DNA from: Thermoanaerobaculales bacterium
Lineage (GTDB): Bacteria > Acidobacteriota > Thermoanaerobaculia > Thermoanaerobaculales > Sulfomarinibacteraceae
Reading direction: 5' to 3'
DNA: 16,492 nucleotides
NCBI GenBank assembly: GCA_025456385.1
Contig: JALOKS010000017.1
Location: 1 to 16,492, forward strand
Made by a program: the position numbers and the translations under genes. The notes under the pieces were generated by a model that worked only from the letters and a program-made list of their open reading frames with translations, searched no databases and had not been told where the DNA came from. Shown piece after piece: positions 1-7,889 of the stretch. Numbering within the stretch: position 1 is the first letter of the stretch; each line of letters opens with the position of its first letter.

Positions 1-20
1 GGCGCCGCGAAAGCCCGGCC

Positions 21-1295
21 TCAGATGACGGTGCCGTCGGGGATGACCGCGTTCTTGGCCACCACCACGATGCCGTCGCGGATCGCCCAGGCCTCGCCAT
101 CCTGCTCTGTGATGCCGCGGCCGTTGCGAATGGTGACGTTGCGGCCGATGCGGGCGTTCTTGTCGATGATCGCATTGACGATGTCGCAGCCCTCGCCAAT
201 GCCCGGCGGCGGCTCGCCCGGCAGCGGCGGCGGGAAGTGGGAGTCGATGCCCATGATGAGTGAGTTGTGGATCTTCGAGCCGGAGATCCGGCCGCGCAGC
301 CCGACCACCGCGTTCTTGACCTCGGAGTCATCGACGCGCGAGCCGTCGCTGAGCAGCACGTGGTCGAAGCAGCAGCCGTGCAGCCGCGCACCCGGCAGGT
401 AGCGGGGGCGGGTGTAGATCGGCCAGGCCGGGTCGTGGAAGGTGAACTGCGGGTCGGCGCTGACGAGGTCCATGTGGGCTTGGAAAAAGGCGCCGATGGT
501 CCCGATGTCCCGCCAGTAGCCCTTGAAGAAGTGCGCCTGGACATGCCGCCGCGAGACCTCGGAGGGGATCACGTCGCCACCGAAGTCGACGAGCTCGTTG
601 TCGAGGGCATCCGCGAGGGCGTCGATGCTGAAGATGTAGATTCCCATCGAGGCGAGGTACGGCAGCTCGGAGGGCACGCCCTTGGCGGCGAGCAGCTGCG
701 GCGCCACCTCCATACCGGACCGCGCCCGAGGTGTCGAGGGCTTCTCGCGGAACTCGACGATCCGTCCCCCCTCGTCGACGCGCACCGCGCCGAAGGCGCC
801 GATCTCGGACTCCGAGCAGGGTTTGACGGCGATCGTGATGTCGGCTCCGCTCGCGGCGTGGTCGTGCAGCATCTGCCGGTAGTCCATGCGGTACATGTGG
901 TCACCGGCCAGAACCAGGACGTGCTCGCCGTGCAGCTGGGTGAAGATGTTGAGGTTCTGACGGACGGCGTCGGCGGTGCCCTGGAACCAGGTCTGCATGG
1001 TCGGCGTCTGCTGCGCGGCCAGGATCTGCACGTAGCCGCGCGAGAAGGCGTCGAAACGGTAGGTGCGGCCGATGTGCCGGTGCAGCGACACCGAGTTGAA
1101 CTGGGTCAGCACGTACATCCGCTCCATGCCCGAGTTGATGGCGTTGGAGATCGGGATGTCGATGAGCCGGTACTTGCCGCCCACCGGAACCGCCGGTTTG
1201 CTGCGGTGGGTGGTGAGGGGTGCGAGCCTGGCGCCGCGCCCGCCGCCGAGAATCAGCACCGTGACGTCGAGGTCGCACTGCTCCAGCACGTTCAT
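21..1295 (-). CDS. glgC: Glucose-1-phosphate adenylyltransferase (ADP-glucose pyrophosphorylase)
   Basis: Makes ADP-glucose from glucose-1-phosphate and ATP, the committed step of glycogen synthesis in the cytoplasm. The 424-residue product opens with the nucleotidyltransferase loop LGGGRGARLAPLT. It then shows KPAVPVGGKYRLID, FQGTADAVRQN, the catalytic-region motif LAGDHMYRMDY, FREKP and the sugar-phosphate-region motif SMGIYIF. The C-terminal third is the left-handed beta-helix domain and ends in IDKNARIG and VIPDGTVI. This wording resembles cyanobacterial and plant AGPases more than the enterobacterial type. A proline-rich loop (PPPLPGEPPPGIGEG) lies before the last helix turns. Two in-frame ATGs lie at 1301 and 1295. 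The GGGGG ribosome-binding stretch abuts the first and sits 6 bases from the second, so I chose 1295. It follows the seven-gene lipid operon on the same strand after a 64-base gap and has its own candidate promoter. No other glycogen gene is visible. Confidence 0.95.
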   Translation of the reverse strand: MNVLEQCDLDVTVLILGGGRGARLAPLTTHRSKPAVPVGGKYRLIDIPISNAINSGMERMYVLTQFNSVSLHRHIGRTYRFDAFSRGYVQILAAQQTPTMQTWFQGTADAVRQNLNIFTQLHGEHVLVLAGDHMYRMDYRQMLHDHAASGADITIAVKPCSESEIGAFGAVRVDEGGRIVEFREKPSTPRARSGMEVAPQLLAAKGVPSELPYLASMGIYIFSIDALADALDNELVDFGGDVIPSEVSRRHVQAHFFKGYWRDIGTIGAFFQAHMDLVSADPQFTFHDPAWPIYTRPRYLPGARLHGCCFDHVLLSDGSRVDDSEVKNAVVGLRGRISGSKIHNSLIMGIDSHFPPPLPGEPPPGIGEGCDIVNAIIDKNARIGRNVTIRNGRGITEQDGEAWAIRDGIVVVAKNAVIPDGTVI

Positions 1296-1323
1296 CCGCA
1301 TCCCCCAGCTCGTGGCCGCGCCC

Positions 1324-1351
1324 AGTGTAGCTCGGCCGGCGACCGCTGCAA
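1324..1351 (-). promoter_or_regulatory. Candidate sigma-70-type promoter for glgC
   Basis: On the minus strand a TTGCAG hexamer (1346-1351) and a TACACT hexamer (1324-1329) are separated by 16 bases. Transcription would start near 1317, about 20 bases before the glgC start. The match to TTGACA/TATAAT is partial (3/6 and 4/6). The short gap after the preceding operon means read-through is also possible. Confidence 0.4.
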
Positions 1352-1359
1352 GGCGCCGC

Positions 1360-2097
1360 TCAGCCGCCCGCCAGAGCCCGCCGCGCCGGCTCGCAGCGCT
1401 GGTTGGCGGCGAGCGCCGCCTGCCAGTCGGCCGCGGCCCGCGCGCGTTCGCCGCGCTGCTCGTGGACGAGCGCGCGCAGCAGCAGGGCTGACTCGAGGCC
1501 GGGCTCGAGCGCGAGCGCCCGGTCGAGGCGGCGCAGCGCCTCCTCGGGGTCGCCGCCGTGCTCCGGGGCCGCGAACACGAAGGGCTTGGCCGCCGTCACC
1601 CAGGCGCGGGCGTTCCCCGGGTCGAGCTCGAGGGCGCGCGCGGTGGCCTCGTCGAGGCGGCCGCGCAGCTTCTTGGCGCGGAAGTCGGAGCGGATCATGG
1701 TCGCCACGAGGTCGGCTTCGATCCGAGCCCGCTCGGAGGACTCCGGCAGCTCGGGGAGGAGGCCGAGCGCCTCCCCGGCGACGGCGTCGATGCGCTGGCC
1801 GAGGGTGGTCCGCGCCGCCCGCTCCGCCTCCGGCGTGCGCTCGAACTCGATGCGAAGGAGCTCGGCCACGGCGAGCCCCGCGCGCACGCGCAGCAGAGGC
1901 AGCCCGGCGTCCGCGCCGCCGGCCGCCGCCGCGCTCCGGGCCCGGCCGAGCACGACCTCGGCCGCCTCCGCGTCGTAGCCCGCCACCGCGTGCTCGAGCT
2001 GCCGCGCCAGCCCTCGTGCCTCGTCCCCGCCGCCGCCGGCCGCGAGCGCGAGCACCGCCGCGGCGGCGAGAGCCAGCCGCGAGCCCGCGCGGGTCAC
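1360..2097 (-). CDS. Exported TPR-like protein coupled to the RND exporter
   Basis: A 245-residue protein whose GTG start overlaps the stop of the RND gene as GTGA. A GGAGG sequence lies 7 bases upstream, inside the last codons of the RND gene, which fixes this start. Residues 1-20 form an arginine-headed alanine/leucine signal peptide with no lipobox cysteine, so the mature protein is probably periplasmic. Residues about 145-240 look like tetratricopeptide helices, including KPFVFAAPEHGGDPEEALRR and ALALEPGLESALLLRAL, and close with a second helical pair. The middle is helical and has no motif I recognise. TPR domains bind proteins, and its place as last gene of the lipid operon, translationally coupled to the exporter, suggests an accessory subunit of export or assembly. 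That role is inference. It could equally be a general envelope scaffold. Confidence 0.8.
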   Translation of the reverse strand: MTRAGSRLALAAAAVLALAAGGGGDEARGLARQLEHAVAGYDAEAAEVVLGRARSAAAAGGADAGLPLLRVRAGLAVAELLRIEFERTPEAERAARTTLGQRIDAVAGEALGLLPELPESSERARIEADLVATMIRSDFRAKKLRGRLDEATARALELDPGNARAWVTAAKPFVFAAPEHGGDPEEALRRLDRALALEPGLESALLLRALVHEQRGERARAAADWQAALAANQRCEPARRALAGG

Positions 2098-4256
2098 CGC
2101 CGCCCCTCCGCCGCCGCGAGCAGCGCCGGCAGCACCAGGAGGTCCGCCGCCAGCGCCGCCGCCATCGCCACCGTGGCCAGCACGCCGAAGTCGCGGATCG
2201 GCACGAAGTCCGAGGTGGCCAGTGCGAGGAAGCCGGCGCAGGCGGTCGCCGTCGTGGCGACCATCGCCGGCGCGACCTCCCGCAGGGTGGCGGCCGCCGC
2301 ATCGGTGACCGGCTGGCCCGCGGTGCTGCGGCGACGCACGTGCTCGAGGACGTGCACCGTGTTGTCGACCGCGATGCCGAGGGCGATGCTCGCCACCATC
2401 ACCGTGCCGGCGTCGAGCGGCATGCGGAACGCCGCCATCGCCGCGAAGGCGGCGACGATCGGTATCAGGTTCGGCGGCACGGCGACCGCCGTCAGGCGCC
2501 GCGAGCGCAGGCCGAGGCCGATGACCGCGAAGACCAGCAGCAGGGCGAGCCCGAGGCTCGCGAGCTGGGTCACGACCAGGCGCCGCTGCGCCTCCACGAG
2601 CAGCAGCACCTGGCCGGTGACCTCGCCGTGCCAGCCGTCCGGCAGGTCCCGGACCAGCTCCCGGGCCGTCGCCACCAGCTCCAGGAATCGCCCCTGCTCG
2701 AGCTCGTTGACGAGGGCCGACACACGCACCGTGCGGCCGTCGGGCCGCGCCAGGCGGGCGAGCGCCCGCCGACCGGGGTCGCCGGCACCCGCGATCAGCC
2801 CCTCGGCCTCCAGGGTCGTCGCCGGCGGCGCGTAGGCCGCGGGGTCGAGGCCGCGGTCCCAGTGCCGGAGCTTGGCCAGCACGTCGAGCGGCGACAGCAC
2901 CCGGGACACGATCGGCGACGCGGCGAGGCGCGCACCCACCTCCCCGATCACCGCGAGCTGCTCCGGTGCGTACCACGGCGCCGGTGCCTCGAGCGCCAGC
3001 TCCAGGGTGTAGAAGCCGCCGAGCCGCTCATCGAGGCCGCGGAAGTCCCCCGTTGTCGGGTGGCCGGCGGGCAGAAACGCCACCGGGTCCGACTCGACCC
3101 GGATCGCGGGAATCGCCGCCAGCCCGGCGACGACCGCCAGCGCCGCGACCGCCAGCACCGTCCGCGGGCGCGACCGCCATCCCCACTGCCAGCTCACCGT
3201 GCCGAGACCGAGGTGGCGGCGGAAGGCCGGCACCCGCAGCAGCTCGACGAGCACGGGCGTGAGCGTCAGGTTGACGGCGAGGGCGAGCAGGATGCCGACC
3301 GCGGCCAGCCAGCCGAGCTCGCGGACCGGCGCCATCACGGCCGCCGCGAGCGAGGCGAAGCCGGCCGCCGTCGTCACCGCGGCGAGCACGCAGGGGCGCG
3401 TGGTCTCGGCGAGCGCCCTCGCCAGGGCCTCCCCCTGCGCGGTGTCGAGGCGCAGGTCCTGGTAGCGGCGCATGAGGTGGATGCTGTTGGAGAGCGCCAG
3501 CACCCAGAGCAGGGGCGGCAGGGCGGTCGACACCATGTTGAGGCTGAGGCCGAGTGCGGCGGCGAGGCCGAGGGTGAGGACCACCGCCAGCCCGGCGCTC
3601 GCGGAGGTCGCGAGCATCGCCCGCGCCGAGCGCAGCATCAGGGCGAGCATGACGAGCGAGCCCGCGAGGGCGATCGGAATGGTGCGCTCCGCCTCGCGGC
3701 GTGAGACCTCGTCGAGGGCCGCGATGAGAGCGGGCGAGCCGACCAGCCGCGCCTCCCGGCCGGCCGCTGCCAGCGGCGCGAGCGCCGCGCGCGCGCCGGC
3801 GACCAGCTCCCGCCGCGCCGCCGGGCCTTCGGCGGGGAGAACCTCCGCGAGCAAGCCGGCGAGCTCGCCGTCCGCCGAGAGGAAGAGGCCGCGGTAGAAG
3901 GGCGTCGAACCCATCTCCTCGGCCAGGGCCTCGGGGTCCTCGGCGCCGAAGACGTCGCGGTAGAGGATCGGGATCCCGCGCACCTCGACCACGCCGGGCA
4001 GCGCCTCCAGCCGCTCCGCGGCCTCGAGCAGCAGCTCGAGGGTGTCCGGCGCGAAGAAGTCGCCGCCCCCGACGACGGCGAGCAGGAACTCGTCGCTGCC
4101 GAAGTCGCGGCGGAAGCGCTCGTAGGCCGCCGCGTCCGCCCCGCCCCCACCGAGCCAGCGCTCGAGCCGATTGTCGACGCCGAGCGACCGCAGCTGCCAG
4201 CCCGCCAGGACGGCGAGCAGCACCAGAGCGCCGGCGACCAGCCGCCGCGCCCGCAT
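2094..4256 (-). CDS. RND/MMPL-family lipid exporter (HAE3-like)
   Basis: A 720-residue inner-membrane protein with the duplicated RND fold: one N-terminal helix (about 5-22), a periplasmic domain (about 25-190), a bundle of membrane helices (about 192-340), then a second copy with helix about 366-384, loop about 385-560 and bundle about 563-714. The length and lack of a long docking domain fit the monomer-sized MMPL/HAE3 group, which moves lipids such as hopanoids and mycobacterial lipids, rather than AcrB-type drug pumps. The second half carries the charged IALGIAVDNTVHVLEH segment (Asp631). The matching first-half segment ALSNSIHLM has no acid. The ATG start shares one base with the flavoenzyme stop (TGATG). 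An in-frame GTG directly before it is an alternative. No membrane-fusion or outer-membrane channel gene is nearby. Export of the PKS product is inferred from the operon. Confidence 0.9.
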   Translation of the reverse strand: MRARRLVAGALVLLAVLAGWQLRSLGVDNRLERWLGGGGADAAAYERFRRDFGSDEFLLAVVGGGDFFAPDTLELLLEAAERLEALPGVVEVRGIPILYRDVFGAEDPEALAEEMGSTPFYRGLFLSADGELAGLLAEVLPAEGPAARRELVAGARAALAPLAAAGREARLVGSPALIAALDEVSRREAERTIPIALAGSLVMLALMLRSARAMLATSASAGLAVVLTLGLAAALGLSLNMVSTALPPLLWVLALSNSIHLMRRYQDLRLDTAQGEALARALAETTRPCVLAAVTTAAGFASLAAAVMAPVRELGWLAAVGILLALAVNLTLTPVLVELLRVPAFRRHLGLGTVSWQWGWRSRPRTVLAVAALAVVAGLAAIPAIRVESDPVAFLPAGHPTTGDFRGLDERLGGFYTLELALEAPAPWYAPEQLAVIGEVGARLAASPIVSRVLSPLDVLAKLRHWDRGLDPAAYAPPATTLEAEGLIAGAGDPGRRALARLARPDGRTVRVSALVNELEQGRFLELVATARELVRDLPDGWHGEVTGQVLLLVEAQRRLVVTQLASLGLALLLVFAVIGLGLRSRRLTAVAVPPNLIPIVAAFAAMAAFRMPLDAGTVMVASIALGIAVDNTVHVLEHVRRRSTAGQPVTDAAAATLREVAPAMVATTATACAGFLALATSDFVPIRDFGVLATVAMAAALAADLLVLPALLAAAEGRR

Positions 4257-5377
4257 CACCGTGCCCCGCCGACCACGGTCGCGAGCGCCAGCCGGAGGAG
4301 GCCGTCCCCGCCCGCCAGCCGCGGCCCGCCCGCGCGCAGCTTGAGGGCCAGGAAGCGCGACATCAGCCCCGGTTCGGCGGCGAGCGCGGTCATCACCCGC
4401 CGGCGCAGCCGCGGCAGGCGCTCGACCAGCAGCAGCATCCGGATGACGAGGAGCGGGTGGCGGACGATGCGCCGGTGGGCCGCGACGTAGCGCCGCAGGT
4501 CGCCGGCGGCGATCGCCTCCACCGCCGCCGCGGCCTCGCGGAAGGCGAGCGCGAGGCCCTCGCCGGTGATCGCGTCGAGGTAGCCGGCGGCATCGCCGAC
4601 CAGGGCGAGGCGGCCCCTCGCGACGCGGCGGCAGCGTTGCGCGAGCGGCCCCGCGCCGCGGTCCCTCGAGGCGACCTCGGCACCCGCGAGGCGCTCGGCG
4701 AGGGCCGGGAAGCGGGCGAGCAGCTCGTCGAAGCGGCCGGCCCCGCCCGACCACAGGATCGCGACGCCCACCAGCCTCTCCCCTACCGGCGTGACATAGG
4801 CCTCGCAGCCGTCTGCCCAATGGACCTCGACCAGGTCGCTCCACGGCTCGACCTCGAAGTGGCGCCGCACCCCGAAGCGCCGGTGGGCCGCCGGCCGTCC
4901 GGCGAGGCCGGCCAGCGGGCGCAGGCTCGAGGCGCGGCCGTCGGCGGCCACCAGCCAGCGCCCGCGCACCGGCCCCGCCTCGGTCGCGAAGCCGTCCCGC
5001 AGCAGGCCCGTGACGCGGCAGCTCCAGCGCAGCTTCGCCCCGGCCGCCTCGGCCCGCCTCCGCAGCGCGTCGTGGAGGACGGTGCGCCGGATGCCGAGGC
5101 CCGGCGCGCCGGGGAAGCTGCCCTCCGCGACGACGGCACCGTCGATGTAGCGCACCCCGCGGAAGGGCCGCGCCGCCGCAGGGGGGAGCTCGACGCCGAG
5201 TGCTTCGAGTGCCGCCGCGCCGTCCGGCATCACGCCCTCGCCGCAGGCCTTGTCGATCGGCGGGCGCTGCGCCTCGAGCACCACGACCTCGAGACCGGCG
5301 CGGCAGGCACCGATGGCGGTCGCGAGGCCGGCCGGGCCGCCGCCCGCCACCACCACGTCGGCCTCAACCGCGGCCAC
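4256..5377 (-). CDS. FAD-dependent oxidoreductase (geranylgeranyl reductase/hydroxylase-like)
   Basis: A 373-residue class A flavoprotein. It shows the FAD dinucleotide motif AGGGPAGLATA (about 11-21) with Glu35 ending the second strand, an AADGRAS segment (144-150) and the FAD phosphate-contact motif GDAAGYLDAITGEGL (261-275). CGEGVMP (45-51) resembles the cysteine-containing loop of geranylgeranyl-reductase-like enzymes. The start is GTG, 14 bases inside the fatty acyl-AMP ligase gene, with a GGAGA ribosome-binding site close upstream. In Streptomyces griseus a flavin monooxygenase (SrsC) hydroxylates methylated alkylresorcinols to quinol/quinone lipids. The same enzyme slot is filled here next to a type III PKS and a methyltransferase. 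The motif loop leaves open whether it hydroxylates the ring or reduces a double bond in the chain. Confidence 0.88.
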   Translation of the reverse strand: MAAVEADVVVAGGGPAGLATAIGACRAGLEVVVLEAQRPPIDKACGEGVMPDGAAALEALGVELPPAAARPFRGVRYIDGAVVAEGSFPGAPGLGIRRTVLHDALRRRAEAAGAKLRWSCRVTGLLRDGFATEAGPVRGRWLVAADGRASSLRPLAGLAGRPAAHRRFGVRRHFEVEPWSDLVEVHWADGCEAYVTPVGERLVGVAILWSGGAGRFDELLARFPALAERLAGAEVASRDRGAGPLAQRCRRVARGRLALVGDAAGYLDAITGEGLALAFREAAAAVEAIAAGDLRRYVAAHRRIVRHPLLVIRMLLLVERLPRLRRRVMTALAAEPGLMSRFLALKLRAGGPRLAGGDGLLRLALATVVGGAR

Positions 5378-7118
5378 GCGCTCTCCGCGAGCGGGCCATC
5401 GCGAGCGACGAGCGAACGACCGCGCCGGCGAGCCGGATCGGGGTCACCGGCGCCGGCGGCCGGAGCTCGTCGGCGAGCCAGCGCCGGAGCGCCTCCTGCC
5501 GCCGCAGCTTGCCGGACGAGGTGCGCGGCAGGCTGCCGGGGGCGAGCACCGCGACCCGGTCGGGCGCGAGGCCGGTGGCCGTCCGCACCGCCCGCGACGC
5601 CGCGGCGCCCAGCGCCGGGTAGTCGGCTGCGGGGAGCTCGCTGCGCGCCTCGAGGAGGAGAACGAGCTCCTCGCCAGCCGCCCCCTCGGGCAGGTGCGAC
5701 ACCGCCACCGCGCAGCCGGTGCGCACGCCGTCGACCGCGTCAACGGCGTGCTCCACCTCGGACGGCGCGTGGCAGCGGCCGCGCAGGATGAGCACGTCCT
5801 TGGCGCGCCCGGTCAGGAAGAGCTCGCCGCCGTGGAGGAAGCCGAGGTCGCCGGTGTCGAGCCAGCCGTCCCGCAGCGCCTCGGCGGTCGCCTCCGGCCG
5901 CCCGAGGTAGCCGTCCATCAGCGACGGGCCCCGGACCAGCACGCGGCCGACCCGGCCGGGCGCGAGGGCGCGGCCCGCCGGGTCGCGGATCTCGAGCGAG
6001 AAGCCGGGCAGCGGCCGCCCCACCGACACCAGCTCGATGCCGTCGGGCTGCTCCCGCGCCTCGGCCGCGGCCGCCAGGGGCTCGCGGTCGAAGCGGCGGC
6101 TCGTGAAGCCGCGCCCGAGCTCCGAGAAGGTCACAGCCAGGGTCGCCTCCGACAGCCCGTAGACCGGAGTCAGGGCCTCCGCCCGGAAGCCCCAGCGCGC
6201 GAAGCGTTCGCAGAAGGCGCGCAGGACCCGCGGCGCCACCGGCTCGGCGCCGTTGAGCGCCACCCGCCAGCAGGAGAGGTCGACGCCCGCGAGCTCCTCG
6301 TCGCGGACCTTGGCGACGCACAACGAGTAGGCGAAGTTCGGCGCCGGCGACAGTGTCGCCCGGAGGCGCGAGATCGTGCGCAGCCAGACCGCCGGCCGGG
6401 CCACGAAGAGCTCCGGCGGGATCAGGGTCAGGGTGCCCGGCCGCTCGAGGGCCGGCAGCACGCAGCCGATCAGACCCATGTCGTGGTAGAGAGGCAGCCA
6501 GCTGACGCCGCTGTCGACCCCGTCGGCGCGCGGCGGCCACAGGCCGTTGAGGATCCGGGCCTGCGCCAGCACCGCGCGCTGGCTGAGGGCGACCGGCTTG
6601 GGCTCGACGGTGGTGCCGGAGGAGAACTGGATCAGGGCGAGCGCGCGCTCGTCGACCGCGGCCTGGAAGGGGGGCCCGGCGTCGAGCTCGTCGAGGCTCC
6701 GGCAGCCGAGGGCCGGGCGCGCGCGTTCGACCGCCTCTCCGAGGAGCCGCCGCACCCCGGGGTCGGCCAGCACCAGCCGCGCCCCCACCGCCTCGAGCAT
6801 CGCCGCGGTGCGGGCGCTGTACTCCGCGAGGCGGCCCAGCCGAACTGGCGGGTAGAGCGGCACCGGCACCGCGCCCGCGAGCAGGCTGCCGAAGAAGGCG
6901 TCGAAGAAGCCGACTCCCGTCGGGTAGACGAGGGCGACCCGCTCCCCTGGAGCCACGCCTGTCCCGCGGATGCGGCCCGCCGCCGCGCGCGCCCTGTCGT
7001 GGATCTCCGGCCAGGGCAGCCAGCTCTCGCGTTCGAAGCGGTCGAGCAGGCGCAGCCCGGTGTCGGGAAACCCGGCCGCCCGCTGGAGCAGCGCGTCGAG
7101 GGTCCGCGGCTCAGGCAT
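5364..7118 (-). CDS. Fatty acyl-AMP ligase (FAAL)
   Basis: A 584-residue adenylate-forming enzyme. It would activate a fatty acid with ATP and pass the acyl group to a carrier-protein phosphopantetheine. Visible motifs are the ATP loop QFSSGTTVEPKPVALS (about 164-179), the FAAL hallmark SWLPLYHDMGLIG (206-218), NGAEPV (289-294), PVYGLSEATL (318-327), DTGDLGF (421-427), TGRAKDV (436-442) and the C-terminal catalytic lysine in SSGKLRR (Lys537). Length and the SWLPLYHDMGLIG box separate it from acyl-CoA ligases. The ATG start lies 8 bases inside the ACP gene with GAGG 6 bases upstream. Its tight coupling to the ACP implies that ACP is its partner, supplying the starter for the type III PKS two genes upstream. 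Substrate chain length cannot be read from the sequence. Confidence 0.93.
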   Translation of the reverse strand: MPEPRTLDALLQRAAGFPDTGLRLLDRFERESWLPWPEIHDRARAAAGRIRGTGVAPGERVALVYPTGVGFFDAFFGSLLAGAVPVPLYPPVRLGRLAEYSARTAAMLEAVGARLVLADPGVRRLLGEAVERARPALGCRSLDELDAGPPFQAAVDERALALIQFSSGTTVEPKPVALSQRAVLAQARILNGLWPPRADGVDSGVSWLPLYHDMGLIGCVLPALERPGTLTLIPPELFVARPAVWLRTISRLRATLSPAPNFAYSLCVAKVRDEELAGVDLSCWRVALNGAEPVAPRVLRAFCERFARWGFRAEALTPVYGLSEATLAVTFSELGRGFTSRRFDREPLAAAAEAREQPDGIELVSVGRPLPGFSLEIRDPAGRALAPGRVGRVLVRGPSLMDGYLGRPEATAEALRDGWLDTGDLGFLHGGELFLTGRAKDVLILRGRCHAPSEVEHAVDAVDGVRTGCAVAVSHLPEGAAGEELVLLLEARSELPAADYPALGAAASRAVRTATGLAPDRVAVLAPGSLPRTSSGKLRRQEALRRWLADELRPPAPVTPIRLAGAVVRSSLAMARSRRARGRG

Positions 7119-7353
7119 CGCGGGCCTCGCGGATCGCCGCGACGAGGTCGCCGACGGTCTCGATCGCAGCCTCCTGGTCGAGGCAGACCCGGAAGTGGTT
7201 CTCGACCTCCAGGGCGAGGCTCAGCATCTTGAGGCTGTCGAGCTCGAGGTCCTCGACCAACCGCAGCTCCGGGCGGAGCTCGCCCTGGAAACCCACGTGG
7301 GCCCGCGCGACCGCGGCGATGCCCGCCAGCACCTCGGCCTCCGAGGCGCTCAC
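7111..7353 (-). CDS. Stand-alone acyl carrier protein
   Basis: An 80-residue acidic carrier protein with the phosphopantetheine attachment motif ELDSLKML. The modified residue is Ser40, between helix I and the recognition helix. The GTG start overlaps the stop of the methyltransferase gene as GTGA, and GGAGG 7 bases upstream is embedded in that gene's last codons. Its stop lies inside the fatty acyl-AMP ligase gene. Placement between the type III PKS module and the ligase points to a dedicated acyl shuttle for this pathway rather than the housekeeping fatty-acid-synthesis ACP, which normally sits with fab genes. It needs a phosphopantetheinyl transferase encoded elsewhere. Confidence 0.92.
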   Translation of the reverse strand: MSASEAEVLAGIAAVARAHVGFQGELRPELRLVEDLELDSLKMLSLALEVENHFRVCLDQEAAIETVGDLVAAIREARDA

Positions 7354-7889
7354 CGGCCGCCCTCCGCCGCCGCGAGGGCGGGCTCCTCGACGCCGATGCG
7401 CAGCCTGAGGAGGGCGAGGTTCGCGAGGCCGAAAACGACCGCCGTCAGCCACGCGCCGTGGACGAGCGGGATCGCCGCCAGCTCGAGGACCACCGCCAGG
7501 TAGTTGGGGTGGCGCAGCCAGCGGTAGGGGCCGGCGGTCACCGAGGGCTCGCCCGGCAGCACCACGACCCGCGTCGTCCAGCGCGCGCCGAGCGTGCGCA
7601 GGGTCCACCAGCGCAGGCCGAGCGCCGCAGCCAGCACCGCGAGCGCACCGAGCGCGAGCGCCGGCCGGAAAGGCCGCCCGAGGAGCCACACCTCGGCGAG
7701 GCAGGCGACGAGGAAGGCCGTGTGGAGGGCGACCATCCACGGGTAGTGCGAGGCGCCGACCTCGCGCCCTCCGCGGGCGAGCAGCGCGCGCAGGTGGCGC
7801 CGCGAGATCGCGAGCTCCCACAGCCGCTGGCAGGCCACCGCCGCGATCAGCAGCGAGAAGGCGACGCGGGAATCGAGGCCGGCGATCAC
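7350..7889 (-). CDS. Isoprenylcysteine carboxyl methyltransferase (ICMT)-family membrane methyltransferase
   Basis: A 179-residue integral membrane protein of the ICMT type, with hydrophobic segments at about 9-22, 50-70, 77-96 and 135-163. The conserved core GPYRWLRHPNYLAVVLELAAI (about 120-140) and RIGVEEPAL (about 164-172) form the SAM and substrate site in this family. In bacteria, ICMT-like proteins next to type III PKS genes (BpsB of Bacillus subtilis, SrsB of Streptomyces griseus) O-methylate alkylpyrones or alkylresorcinols, and that is the inferred job here. The GTG start overlaps the PKS stop as GTGA, with GGAGG 10 bases upstream. The membrane location suits a long-chain phenolic lipid substrate. 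Protein prenyl-cysteine methylation is unlikely in this context. Confidence 0.92.
   Translation of the reverse strand: MIAGLDSRVAFSLLIAAVACQRLWELAISRRHLRALLARGGREVGASHYPWMVALHTAFLVACLAEVWLLGRPFRPALALGALAVLAAALGLRWWTLRTLGARWTTRVVVLPGEPSVTAGPYRWLRHPNYLAVVLELAAIPLVHGAWLTAVVFGLANLALLRLRIGVEEPALAAAEGGR

Noticed and set aside
1360..2976. Longer version of the TPR protein starting inside the RND gene
   Set aside because: The upstream part is antimotif, out-of-frame translation of the RND gene. The GTG at 2097 has a proper ribosome-binding site and is followed by a signal peptide.
267..3704. Very long open plus-strand frame (over 1,100 codons) across glgC, the TPR gene and the RND gene
   Set aside because: It runs antisense to three genes with clear family motifs and encodes Arg/Pro/Ala-rich, repetitive protein with no domain. 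Such frames are expected in DNA this GC-rich.
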